Below, piece by piece: positions 48,313-59,700 of a stretch of DNA of 64,000 bases. The DNA lies in NCBI GenBank assembly GCA_941918925.1, contig OW799233.1, positions 114,697,833 to 114,761,832 on the forward strand. The letters run 5' to 3'. Positions within the stretch are counted from its first letter, which is position 1. The number at the start of each line of letters is the position of its first letter. The position numbers and the translations under genes are program-made. A model generated the notes under the pieces. It was not told the DNA's origin. It was given only the letters and a program-made list of their open reading frames with translations, and ran no database searches. The DNA comes from Phyto melanocephala (Eukaryota; Arthropoda; Insecta; Diptera; Rhinophoridae).

Positions 48313-49793
48313 CACTCTAAAACACTTTTGCTGAAAATGAGGTCGATAATAGTAGGCAACACTTTACAAGCTATTGTCGACCTAAAATTACTCAACTATT
48401 TCTTTTAAACATAGTGTTGATTTTTAAACATAATTTATTTAATTTGGAACAAAAAATGTTTAAATTTTTTACACAAATTGTGTTTAATTTCTTCCCATTT
48501 TTGTTTAATTTTTAATATTTTTTCTTTTATAAAAAATGCGTAAAATTTTTGTATCTTGTAAAATTACATTTATTAAAACAAGACATTGTACACAAATAAT
48601 ATATAATAATATGCAGCTTTTTGCCTCTCATTTGCGAGGGATAAAATCTAAAAAAATATTGCATTAAGAACTCAAAAGTTTGCGATATATCCTTGAGATA
48701 ACCAATGTTAAATATTTAACAATAGCACAGCAACTGTAAAACTAGATCAAGTATATTAAAATCCTTCGCCTTCGATGCAATCTCAAACCAAATATAAGCA
48801 GCGGATGTACGACCTTTCTCTATGGATATTTCTAAAAGTACAAATGAAAAATTTAATTTAGGACAATTTTTTTTTAATTTAGATCAAGTTTAAAAATTAC
48901 GTTTACCAACTATAGGTATCTACGGAGTAACTATTTCTATATTGTCTTTAACCTCGTCCAGCGTGGAGCCAAACTGTGGAATACAAAAATGATATATATT
49001 TAAGAGTCTTATAAACTTAGGTTTAAGAAAATGCAAACATTACTTTATATTCTTTAAAGATGAGCGTAAAAAAAATGGCAAAAGTTCAGCAAACATCTGA
49101 TCTGAATATGAGAACGCAAATTATTTTTGCGGTCGAGGCCCATAGAAGAGTGATTTCATGTGAAATGTACTGCGTAGTAATTATAATTGCTAAATATTTT
49201 TCCGCATTTTATATACAAACACTTAAACACATTGTTTTTTTTTCTTTATGTGAGTACAAATGCAAATTATAAATTCTTAAACTTTGCAATTTCTTTTAAA
49301 AATCTTGCACACAAACATTTTTTGATTTTATAACTTAACTTTGTCTTATCACTATTTTATAACATATAATCTAAGCAGAGTATAAATACTACATAAAGAA
49401 ACGAATTATTATAAACTTTAAATTACTTTAAACACAATAAATTTGATTTAATCACTATCGAAAAATATGACGTGCTTCTATTGAAGCGTTTACACTTTTA
49501 TGCTTCTTCTTTCTTTTGTAGCTTTGTTTAAACATTTTTCTGCTGTTTTAGACAGATATGCTTAATATTCAACATTTTGATGTTACTTAGGCATATGCAG
49601 CTGATTTTTAAACACAATATGTTTAGAAATAAACACTTTTAACGGCATAATTGTTTTTTTGAGTAAAATTAGACAAATTATGTTTTTTTGCTACAAATAA
49701 CCACAAAATCGATTTAATTTTAGACATAACGAATTTTTTCAACAATAATTTACACACTATATGATCCTAAATTTGGTATAAAGTTTTAGAGTG
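48313..49793. mobile_element. 1.48-kb element with CACTCTAAAAC terminal inverted repeats
   Basis: The left end CACTCTAAAAC is preceded by TA, and the right end GTTTTAGAGTG is followed by TA, giving short TIRs and a possible TA duplication. Subterminal zones on both sides are rich in GTTTAAA/TTTAAAC and ACACAA motifs. The interior holds the decayed two-exon coding segment at 48716-48973. Superfamily unclear. Confidence 0.5.
48716..48973 (-). pseudogene. Decayed two-exon coding segment, product unknown
   Basis: On the minus strand, acceptor ATTCCACAG opens exon a (48973-48907), which reads FGSTLDEVKDNIEIVTP, then one TAG, then IPIV. A donor G|gtaaac and a 75-bp intron ending TACTTTTAG follow. 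Exon b (48831-48716) continues in the same frame: EISIEKGRTSAAYIWFEIAS, then KAKDF, and later a TAA. Frame continuity across a normal-sized intron with only one internal stop argues for a real but broken gene. The protein was not recognised. It may be the element's own gene or captured host exons. Confidence 0.45.
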
Positions 49794-50604
49794 TACCAGC
49801 CAAGTCCTTCAATTTTATAAATATTATTATTGAGGAGGTCGAAGTGGATACATTTTTATTAACTGGATTTAGCCCATAATAAAAATTATTGTACGCCATT
49901 TTGTGATTGCGGCCATCATGGATTATAAATTTATTTATAGTGTATTATATTTTGCTATTAAAGCCCTTTCTTCTGATACCCATATCACTTCACTCTCTTT
50001 TCCAAAAACTAAAAAAATCGATTTTCGTTCCTAAATTTTAGAAAAACCACCAAAGTAGTTGTTTTTTTGTGCCGATATCTCAGTTTCTGACTGATTTGTC
50101 AGTTTTTTTTCAGAAATTATTTTCCAGACCACGGCTTGTATTCTGGTGTTTTTAGTCTATCCAACAATTAATTATTTAACAAAATATATATGTATGTATA
50201 TAAACAAATTTTTATTTAAAAAATATATTTTTGCCTATAACTTCGCTGAATAGTGATCAATTTGTCCATAATTTTTTACGAATAGCCTGCAAAATTGTCG
50301 CAAATGTGTCTATAAATTACCCTAGCCCTATAGTGGTGTTTATTTGCTCATATTTCAGAAAGTTATGAAGCGAATGTTCTGGATTTTAATAGCAATTTAT
50401 TTCCTAATATTTGCAAAAGATTGATACCACATATAGATCTGTGCAATAGGCGTGGGCTTCTAATGCTCGGCGCACAATTGGGACGAACGATGAATTTCGC
50501 CCAACACGACGAACTCTTCGGTGAAAATTCGTTGTGCAAATTCGTCGTGTGAAGCACAACAACGACGAAAAAGTGCAAAGAAAAAACAAAAATAATCTTA
50601 GAAT

Positions 50605-51625
50605 ATAATAATCTTATTTTTATTGCTTATAAATGATCTTCCAAAGGCTATTCAATACAGCAATATTTTAATGTTTGCTGATGATGTTAAACTTTATTCA
50701 TGGATTAGAACTGTTGGCGACTGTTTTTATCTCCAAGCTGATTTAAATAATTTTTTTAATTGGTGTACGGTAAATCTTATGGAATTGAATTTAACAAAAT
50801 GCAAATCTATGACTTTCTGCAGATATTCACCGATTTCGAATGTTTACTCTCTAAATGACTCTAATTTGAATGTTGTTGATTCGTTTTTGGATCTTGGAAT
50901 TCTCTTTGATGTAAAAATTAATTTCAACTCACATGTAATAATGACAGTAAATAAAGCTTATGGGGTATTAAGTTTCATAAAGCGTTGGGCGAAGGAATTT
51001 AATGATCCTTATGTAACAAAAAATCTATTAACGTCATTGGTAAGACCTTTACTGGAATTTGGATCAGTAATTTGGGATCCCCAATATGATGTTTATATTC
51101 AAAAACTTGAATCAGTCCAAAAACAATTTTTGCTGTTCTGCCTTCGTAACCTTCGTTGGAATCCTAATACAAACTTACCGTCATACCGTAGTCGTTTACT
51201 ACTCATTGCGCTCCCAACGTTACAAAGCCGAAGAATTGTTTCCAATATTGCATTTGTCATAAATATAATTCAAGGCAAAATTGATTCTACATATCTTCGA
51301 CATAAAATATGCATCAATGTTCCTAATAGGCAGCTTAGATTTTATGAACCGTTATATGTACCATTTCATAGATCAAACTACATTAACTTTGATCCAATTA
51401 GAAGAATTTGTGCTGAGGTAAATAAGTTCTATGTTCACATTGACTTTTCTGATAATGTTGCTGTAACAAGTGGAAAGCTGATAAGATTTCTAAACTCAAA
51501 TGCATACGTTTAATGTTTGTTTTTATTTTTCTTTATTTTTGTAATTAAATTAAAAATGCTCAACTGTAAATATTATTATGTTGATTAAATTAAATAAATA
51601 AATAAAAAAAATAAATAAAAAATAA
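50605..51625 (+). mobile_element. 5'-truncated Jockey-like LINE
   Basis: It starts within the reverse-transcriptase domain and ends in an A-rich TAAA-type tail. Candidate target duplications AAAAATAATCTT (50588-50599) and AAAAATAATTTC (51617-51628) flank it. It sits inside the Harbinger-like MITE. Confidence 0.75.
50623..51513 (+). CDS. Reverse transcriptase C-terminal part, non-LTR retrotransposon
   Basis: This is the C-terminal 296 codons of a LINE ORF2, still open. It begins at the LLLINDLP motif, has the catalytic FADDVKLYS box about 20 residues in, then 'LNLTKCKSM', 'LGILFD' and the thumb 'LVRPLLEFGSVIWDP', and a Cys-poor C-terminal region to the natural TAA. The missing N-terminal endonuclease and most of the palm reflect 5' truncation on insertion, so it cannot be active. 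The open frame implies a fairly recent insertion. The motif set fits the Jockey/CR1 group. The TTG first codon is not a real start. Confidence 0.88.
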   Translation: MLINDLPKAIQYSNILMFADDVKLYSWIRTVGDCFYLQADLNNFFNWCTVNLMELNLTKCKSMTFCRYSPISNVYSLNDSNLNVVDSFLDLGILFDVKINFNSHVIMTVNKAYGVLSFIKRWAKEFNDPYVTKNLLTSLVRPLLEFGSVIWDPQYDVYIQKLESVQKQFLLFCLRNLRWNPNTNLPSYRSRLLLIALPTLQSRRIVSNIAFVINIIQGKIDSTYLRHKICINVPNRQLRFYEPLYVPFHRSNYINFDPIRRICAEVNKFYVHIDFSDNVAVTSGKLIRFLNSNAYV

Positions 51626-52276
51626 TTTCTTGTGAAACTCAACAAAACAATAAATATAATTTCTGTAATAATAAAAACTTGTTTACGTATAAGCAAACGT
51701 TTGCAAACAATATAGTGGGTACGTGCATTAAACAATAATACAAATTTTGTTTGTGTATAACAGCTAATAGTGTGACCATATGAAAAAAAGATCACTTAAT
51801 AAACTTAAAAATTTGCAAAAACACAAATAAAAACAAATTTTTGTACTTAACTTTTTTATACTTATTTTAAATGCTTTAAAATAAAAAATAAAACAATTTC
51901 TAAAGTAAAAACTAACTTTAAAACCCAAATTTAATAAAAAAATGGTCACCTTGTATCAATTTGTTCGTCGTTCGCCGGCGGAAGAAATAGAAATAAATCT
52001 AATGCAGAGTTCGCCCCGTAAAGCGAACTTCGACTGACGTCACAATTGTATGCACACAAATGTGTTTTATTTTTGATGACGAATATTCGCGACGAAAAAT
52101 TCGTCGTTCGTCCTAATTGTGCGTCTAGCATAAAAGTAGATTTTAACCAAAACGCAGGCAGACGGTCAGACGTGCATTGCTCAATCGATCCTCCTAGTCA
52201 TAGCTTTCAGAAAATATATGTTTTTTTTGGGAAATAAATATTGTAGAAATTAGATACGGAATGACAAAGCTATACA

Positions 52277-53010
52277 CAAGGCATATTCATAATGGTATAT
52301 GCAACGGCGAATTGATACAACAAAGCAACTTTTTAGGGCAAGGCATATCCATAAGGTATATGCAACGGCGAATTGATAATACAAAGCAACTTTTCAAGGC
52401 ATGTTTTATGTCAAGGCCAATTCGTATATCAAGGATGGAAAAGTTGTTTTTACTTATTAAATATAATAAAATTTCATTAAAAAAGGATATAAATTTTTGA
52501 AACACATTTTTAATGAAGCAAAAGCAACAAATATACATAAACTTAGCACATTTATTATCAAAAAAGTACACTCAAGTTAATTGTTTAATACCGAAACCAA
52601 AATTTCATTTTCCATCCCTGCATTAATAAATAAAATCAAGGCGAATTCAACCAATTTTGACAAAAAGATTCCCAATTAGCTGGGCTGATAATTTCACCTG
52701 TATGAATTCGCCTTGTTTTTAGGGGATATTTTTTGTCAAGGCCAATTCGTACATCAGGGATGGAAAAGTTGTTACGATATGTTTATATTAATAAAATTTG
52801 ATTAGAAAAAGAATATATATGTATATTTGGAAAATACATTCAAATATGGTGCGAAAGCAACAAATATACATAGATATAGTACATTTATTATCAAAGTCAA
52901 CTCTTAAATCAATTGTTTAATACTAAAACCAAAATATGATTTTCCATTCCTGCATTAATAAATGAAATTAAGGCGAATTCAATAAGTTTTGACATTATGC
53001 TTCCTTATCA
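52277..53010. mobile_element. hAT-type MITE (CAAGGCATATCC family), outer copy with self-nested inner copy
   Basis: The outer copy begins CAAGGCATATTCATAATGG at 52277. It is interrupted at 52339-52715 by a second, complete copy of the same family, bounded by the duplication TTTTTAGGG, and continues afterwards with GGATATTTTTTGTCAAGGCC. The outer right end is eroded near 53010. Reading frames here are spurious. Confidence 0.8.
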
Positions 53011-53332
53011 GCTGGGCTATACAGCTAATGCTCAAAAAAAGGGATTCAGTAAGGCAAAACGTTGTAGCAAAATGGAGTTTAAAATTTTATGAAAATAGCG
53101 AAAGCCAATATTAATTACCATATTTTTACCAAGTCATATTTATTTATCCGGTAATCTTGATTCGTCAGCTGATTATTTTTTTGCTTTACTTATTTTGAAC
53201 ATCAGCTGTCAAAGTCCATACATAAAAAACAATTCTCTCATTTATTTCAAATGCCATTCTTCATATACATATAGAAAATAGAAAACAAAACAACAACGCT
53301 AGTCAGTCCCTATACAGGCAGGCAGACTCTAA
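53011..53332. other. Gene-free stretch with a hAT MITE remnant
   Basis: From about 53140 the sequence matches the 45565-45774 family (TTTATTTATCCGGTAATC, CGTCAGCTGATTATTTTTTTGC), but its right end is missing. Confidence 0.5.
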
Positions 53333-53635
53333 GGGAGCTAATACACGGCATGTTTCTTACATCTGACTTGTCAAATTCTCCACTGCTAGTACAAACATGT
53401 CGTTACCTTTAAAACATTACTTCTGTAAAAACACATGTGTTGAGACATCTGACAAAATTTTAATTAGAGTGCGCTCTATTTTCTTCTGCAAAAACATGTG
53501 ACATCAGTCGTTGGCAGAAATCTCTGCTGCTGCAAAGCAGTCAGCGTAAAAGTACAATTTTGACAGACATGTAGATTTACATATGTCTCACAAATTTTAA
53601 AGTCAGATGTAATAAACATGCCGTGTATTATTGCC
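53333..53635. mobile_element. TTAA-target MITE, copy 2
   Basis: Inverted ends GGGAGCTAATACACGGCATG and CATGCCGTGTATTATTGCC are well preserved. The right flank is TTAA, the left CTAA. It is about 80% similar by eye to the copy at 32207-32517. It splits the N-terminal region of the transposase-like gene that follows. Confidence 0.75.
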
Positions 53636-55087
53636 TTAAGCAGAGCTGTAAGAAAAGTTGAGCGCGTTTTGCCAGCTGATATGGAAAAGAAATGTAAAGT
53701 CCTCAGTGTACTTTATGAAAAATACCTTTGTAATAGAAAAGAAGCTAAACCTAATGAGCAATTAGATAAGAAAACAAAACTGATTCACGACTTTTTTTAT
53801 CGAGATGACATTTCCGTGCAAGCTGCTGGAAGAAAGTCGACACTACTAGCTGGGTCCTATTAATTACCAGTAGCTAAGAGATTTATGATAATGACGGTAA
53901 ATCAGGCTTTTCAGCTGTTTCAAGCTGAGTTTAGTGATCAAAAAAATGTCTCGAACGAAATTCCATGAGAATCGACCAACAATAGTGGAATTGTATGATA
54001 AGTTGCCTCACAACATGTGTGTTTTTGTCAATACCATGCGAATTTTGGATTTTTATTGGATAGTTTGAACAAACATATTCCTGTATTCCCTTTGAACTTT
54101 GGTGACTTTTTAGAAAAAGTTTGCTGTAACGTTGAAAATGAATTTTGCATGTCAAATGATTGCAATAACTGTACAAAAGACATTAAAGATGAGCTTGTCC
54201 CTGTTTTTTATAATAGTGGCCTTGATGAGATTACTAAATGGAAGCAATGGAGAATTATAGACAATCGTATGGTATTAAGTTTTACCGAAGCGCCAGTGGC
54301 AGATTTAATTTTTGAATTGGAATCCCAACTGCCGTCGTTTAAACTACATACTTTTGTTAAACGATCTCAACAAAAATACTTTGAGGAAAAACGGAAAGCA
54401 TTGGAGCCAAATGATTTGATTCTGCAAATTGACTTTGCCGAAAATTACAGACTTATTTCTCAAAATGAAATTCAGTCTGCTCATTTCAGCTATGCTCAAG
54501 TAACTATTTTCACTTGTGTAGCGTGGCTACATGGCTGCACTAAATCATTTGCCATTATAAGTGATCAGCTAACACACAATAAATACGATGTTTATTGCTT
54601 TTTATCAATACTTATTAAAAATATTCAAAATCATCATTCAGTATCTAAAATCCGTGTTTTTTCCGATGTATGCGGCAGTCAGTTTAAAAACAAATTTATT
54701 TCACGTAGCATTCCACATTTTAAGAATGAATTTGGTGTTAACCATTTTGAGTGGAATTTTTTCGCTACTTCTCATGGCAAAGGTGCAGTAGACGGAGTAG
54801 GCGCTATCGTGAAACGTAAAGTTTGGCAGTTAGTAAGAGCTCAAAATCTTATTTTGAAGGATGCACACGATTTTTACAGACTGGCCAAAAGTAATATCGA
54901 TGGGGTTAAACTAATATACGATACAGAAAACGTTATAAAAACCACAACTCAATCTCTAGGTGAGAAATGGCTAAATATAAAAAATATTACAGGCGAAAAA
55001 TCTCATCATCACTTTTCTTTATTAAATGAAAATTTTATCGAAATGGCACGCACTGCAGTATCTCCTAAACATAAACTACAAGTTTAA
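53636..55087 (+). pseudogene. Broken transposase-like gene of an unnamed widespread family
   Basis: About 480 codons remain. The first part (53636-53860) reads LSRAVRKVERVLPADMEKK and ends at an in-frame TAA, with the frame continuing as LPVAKRFMIMTVNQAFQLF. A shift in an A7 run near 53941 and another near 54015 lead into a long open part (54017-55087). That part carries a Cys-rich patch (CCNVENEFCMSNDCNNC) and an RNase H-like core with candidate catalytic acids in LQIDFAENYR, RVFSDVCGSQFKNKF and FFATSHGKGAVDGVG. From memory, proteins with this HGKGA.DG signature are common as uncharacterised, transposon-like genes in fish, Hydra and arthropods. I know no accepted name. The start is lost: a MITE occupies the 5' end, so the ATG at 53618 belongs to the MITE. 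Confidence 0.7.
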
Positions 55088-55175
55088 AAAGAAAAATAAA
55101 ATTTATATTTTTTTAAAAATAAAAACAAAAATATTTTTTTTTTTTATGTATATGAGTAGGACAGTGGTCAAAAAT

Positions 55176-55551
55176 GTAACGTCCGCAACAAATGTAAGAC
55201 AAAATTGTGAATAAACTAACAATTATTTTTTTGCCTCGAAAGTGGGTTTGATATGCTTAAACATTCCTCTTTCTTTAATATATTTGGAGTTTTTTTTTAT
55301 ACTGTAAAATTCGCTAAAAATTTATGAAAATTTGCATTGATCTCCACAACGACTTCTGTATTGTGTAACGTCCGCAACAGTAATTTAATTACAATTATAT
55401 CGTAACTGATAAAACTCAGACAATATTTGTAACCATTTGCCATTTGAAAGTACTTTCAAAGGCCAACGTACCACTGTAGGTTACTTAAGAATATAACGCT
55501 CAGAGCGCCAACAGTATTAAAAAATATGCGTACGAACGTAACGTCCGCAAC
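55176..55551 (+). repeat. Three direct copies of GTAACGTCCGCAAC
   Basis: The 14-mer occurs at 55176-55189, 55365-55378 and 55538-55551, about 175-190 bp apart, within the 470 bp that follow the transposase-like gene. The last copy lies next to the insertion site of the hAT MITE. Spacing and position suggest subterminal transposase-binding repeats at the element's 3' end. Confidence 0.65.
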
Positions 55552-55563
55552 GCAGGATTAGCC

Positions 55564-55931
55564 CAAGGCATATCCATAAGGTATATGCAACGGCGAATTG
55601 ATACAACAAAGCAACTTTTCATGGGATGTTTTATGTCAAGGCCAATTCGTATATCAGGGATGGAAAAGGTGTTTTTACATATTAAATATAATAAAATTTG
55701 ATTAAAAAAGGATATAATTGTTTGAAACAAATTATTAATGACGCAAAAGCTACAAATATACATAAATTTAGCACATTTTTTTATCAAAAATGTACATGTA
55801 AGTTAATTGTTTAATACAGAATTTAAAATCACATTTCCCTTCCCTGCATTAATAAGGCAAATTTAACCAATTTTGACAAAATGTTTCACAATCAGCTGGG
55901 CTGATAATTTCACCTGTATGAATTCGCCTTG
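55564..55931. mobile_element. hAT-type MITE (CAAGGCATATCC family), complete copy
   Basis: It begins CAAGGCATATCCATAAGG and ends CCTGTATGAATTCGCCTTG. A perfect 8-bp duplication GATTAGCC lies on both sides. The minus-strand frame at 55500-55787 is MITE sequence. Confidence 0.9.
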
Positions 55932-55955
55932 GATTAGCCCATATACATATAAAAT

Positions 55956-56169
55956 CAAGACATATTTATTCATCAGGTAGTCTTGTTTCGTCAGCTGATT
56001 ATTTTTTTCTTCACTTATTAAAATTTTCATTGTCAGCTGTCAAAGCCTATAGATAAAAAACTATTTTTCTCTCTTCTCTTGTTTATTGTAAATGTCAAAC
56101 TTCATATATAAAAAATAGAAAAAAAGATTCTTTCCGAACTGCAATAACCTGATGAATAAATATGCCTTG
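55956..56169. mobile_element. hAT-type MITE (CATATTTATTCATCAGG family), copy 2
   Basis: It begins CAAGACATATTTATTCATCAGG and ends CCTGATGAATAAATATGCCTTG, with the duplication ATATAAAAT on both sides. Confidence 0.88.
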
Positions 56170-56336
56170 ATATAAAATATAAACAAGAAATTATGTTTGA
56201 ACTCCGGTTACTTGATGAATAAATAGGCCTTGAAATCTACTTAACTTTAATTTCAATAAAACCAAGGCATATCCATAAGGTACTCGTATCCAATCAGCTG
56301 ACTGTTTTTTTTTTAAATACATTTTAAAAGCGTTAC

Positions 56337-56714
56337 CAAGGCATATTCATACAGGTATATGCAACGGCGAATTGATACAACAAAGCAAATTTTTAGGGGA
56401 TTTTTTCTTTCAAGGTCAGTTTGTATAACAAGGATGGAAAAGTTGTTTTTGTTATTTTATCAATAAAATTTTATTAAAAAAAGGATATGTGCTTGTAAAG
56501 CACATTATAAATTGTGCAAGCACAACAAATATACATAAATTTGGTAAATTTATTATCATAAAAAGCACAATTAAGTTAAATGTTTAATTCGGAATCCAAA
56601 ATCTAATCTTCCATTCCTGCATTAATAAATAGAATAAAGGAGAATTCAACAAATTTAGACATTATGTTTCCCCATCATCATGTGCTCATAAGTGCACCTG
56701 TATGAATTCGCCTT
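56337..56714. mobile_element. hAT-type MITE (CAAGGCATATCC family), another copy
   Basis: It begins CAAGGCATATTCATACAGG and ends CACCTGTATGAATTCGCCTT. The flanks AGCGTTAC and AGCATTAC form an 8-bp duplication with one mismatch. A lone end of the same family lies at about 56264-56290, and an inverted one at about 56980-57005. Confidence 0.85.
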
Positions 56715-59700
56715 AGCATTACCAACTTTTTTTAAAAGTCATGCCTGCAGTTGTCAAACTTAATTTTTTAAATTTTATTGTACAATAAATAATTCGCAGA
56801 TTCAGTTGGTTTAAAGCGTGTTAAAAAATACAAAACCGTGAATTAAAAGTTTTCGCTATAAAGTTTTTTAAAAGTTGTTCAAATTTGAGAAGAAAATAAA
56901 AAAAATTGTTTGACATATGCCGGCAAATATACAAAAACAAAATACATGTGTTTTTTATTGTTGTGTTTGTTGCCGCGATGCATATACCTTATGGATATGC
57001 CTTGAATAAAACTAAATTTTTAAAAAAGACAACAAAGTTCTAAAAAAAAACAAAATTTGTTTTTTGAAAAAAGGTTTTCATTTCACTGTTTTTTTATTAA
57101 AGTTTTGATCTAAAATTTGATTTTTTCACTTAATATAACGATATGTATCCCAGCTCTAAACACTGTCTTATTTTGTAAAGTTAACACAGATCAAAAAATT
57201 AAGACAAACAAAAAATAAATAAAAATCAGAAAGCAGTAACGTAACGTTATCATAGATTTTGGATTTGCGTGAATGAAAATACAAGCTGTCTATTATATAT
57301 TTAGGATTATAGCAAATAGTACGTAAGTATGTGGTTTCTATTTGTTTTAACATTATTTGTTTGCTCCTATGGCAACATTTTATTCGTATTTTTAAATGCG
57401 AGTTTAAGGAGAGGTTAATAAAAAAATAGGTTTACTTATGGTTTTGGCGGTTTGGTTTAAAACTAAATTTGGTTTACATGTTGTTGGTTGGCACTCGCAA
57501 TTGTACACAACAATACCATCATCAATTGTTTTTTTTGTTCTGTATTTCATTTATTTGTTTGGAAAATTTATTTGTTTTTTTCAAAGGTTTTTTTTAGTTT
57601 ATAATTTCTTTATACAACGAGTATGCATGCAGGTATTACTGCAGTACATAATTTTATATGGTCCATGTTTGGAGATTTAGAGTTTGGTAATAATTTTCTT
57701 ATTTCTTTTTTAAATGTTGTTACTGCTTTCTAACTGTTTATCTTCCTTAAAGTGACTTTTTTTTGGCTTGTATGTGTATGTTGTGGTTCATTTTTGGAGC
57801 GCGAAAAAAAAACCAACAAAATTGTTTGGTTCCCACGTTATTTGTGTGGAAATAAAATCTGTTTGATTTGGATTTGTTTTAGGTTTTTCATTTCTATGTT
57901 TATTGTATTTCGCAAATAACAATCCTTTCAGACTATTGAGAGTTAGATGGCCGTTTCAAACAGCGCCAACATCATTGTAGCCGTCGCCATCAACAACATC
58001 TTAACATCATCAGCATCATCATCATACACGTACCATATTTAAAATTGCCTTAAGTTCAATTATGGTATGGAATGGCTTAGTTTCATTTTATTTCAAATGT
58101 TACTGCTGTTTCTAATTTTTTTTTATATACATATAACTTTTTGATCATAAAGTGAAATGTTCAGTTTTATTAACATTTTACCTAAATTAACATTTAAGCT
58201 GAATGTGAAGCCTTTGTTTTTCCTAGCCAACCATCCAACCAATTCATGTTATTATAAAAGTTTAGTCTAAATTGCCATAAAATCTATTTTAATGTTTATT
58301 ATTATTTTTAGTCTTTTTTTGTTGTTGTTGTTTATTTACTTTTGTATTTATTTCCTCCTTCAAATGTATTCGTTTATTAGTTGCTTGTGTTAAAGATAAA
58401 AATCGAGAAATTTTGAATCGTGATTTTGTTTAACATAAAAGATTAACTAACAATCATTTGAATTGCTTTAATAATGATTTTAAGTTTATTTGCAAACAAT
58501 TACAAAATGTCAGATACAAATTGTATTTTGACAATGGGGTCAATTTATTTAGTATTATTGTATTTCAATTATTAAAATTATTATTAACAGTTAAATACAC
58601 AAATAAATAACTAGTATTTAATACATAATTGTGACCTACCACAACGATAGCTTTTAATGAACAGGGAATTAAAATATGGTTTTAAAAGTGTATAAACGAT
58701 ACGGCGTGGTCTTAAAAAAATGTTGCAACCTATGAAAATTTATAAATTTATATTTTAAAACGCCTGAATTTTATTTTGCCATTGAGCATATCCCAATTTT
58801 CAAATATTTATTATTTATAAGTCTATTCAAATAATGCTTTGTATGGTCATGTGTCAAAGTTGACTGTAAGACTTGTGTGGTTGCTTTGAATTGGTACTTC
58901 TCGTGGCGTTTTCAGTTGCCTGACGTTTTTTTTACATGAGAAAATGCACTTTCAAGTGATTGAACCCTAACGTATAATACATTTTTTTGTAATTCGTTGA
59001 ACCCAATACAAGCTAAAAGTAACACAACTGCCTATTTAATTTTTTTCATTTTCTGATACTTGCTTTCAATAGGACTTTAAAATTTTTAAAGGATACAGAA
59101 TATGAAATATTTTTTTTGTTTAAAAAATATTTTATATTGATAAAGATATCATAGATAATGAAATATAAAAATAATTCTCTTCAAAAATATAATATTAACT
59201 AATACAAACAAAAACTGCGTTTAAACTATACGTCATGTAACGCGAATTCTATCACACACTCAATAGTTCGTCAGAAAACAAAAATGCTTTTTAAAAAATT
59301 AATCCTTCCATATTCTCAATTTAAACAAGAGGTTAAAGTCACAAAGGGGTACAACCAGGGTACACTTATACAGGTTGCGGTGCCAGCCCAAATGATTATC
59401 TTTTTGTGACCCATTATTTGTCAAAATCTATATAAAAAAAGAGATTTCAGTGCCAAGAATTGTCAAACTCCATATAAAAAAGAGACCCAAAAATCGCTCT
59501 CCTTTACGCTATCACCTTATGTAATTACACCATGGGTAAAACATAGTTTTTAAAGAAATATTTTAATCAAAACTTTTAAAGAACGTTTAAAAAAAATTTT
59601 TTTCTCCAAAAAATATTTTTATTTTATTTCTCCGATTTTTCCCTTCCATACGATATTTGTGGCAAAAATTAATAACTGCTTAAGTCGACATGTAACTAAA

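Larger units (their letters stand above)
50464..52130. mobile_element. PIF/Harbinger-like MITE with a LINE inside
   Basis: Terminal inverted repeats of about 30 bp (left TGCTCGGCGCACAATTGGGA, right complement TGCTAGACGCACAATTAGGA) are flanked by TAA on both sides. In intact relatives the target reads 'cttctaaaag', so the 3-bp TAA duplication can be reconstructed from the host repeat. TWA duplications are typical of PIF/Harbinger. Without the LINE it is about 0.65 kb and non-coding. Confidence 0.75.
49855..52276 (+). repeat. GGGTATA repeat fragment (copy C subfamily) hosting nested insertions
   Basis: The outer parts (49855-50463 and 52131-52276) match copy C: the block around 'atcatggattataaatttat', the 'agaaagttatgaagcgaatg' block, then 'gattttaaccaaaacgc' and 'ggaatgacaaagctata'. 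The repeat is split by the Harbinger-like MITE. Confidence 0.65.

Noticed and set aside
53618..53635. ATG at 53618 as start of the transposase-like gene
   Set aside because: It lies in the terminal inverted repeat of the MITE at 53333-53635; the native start was lost.
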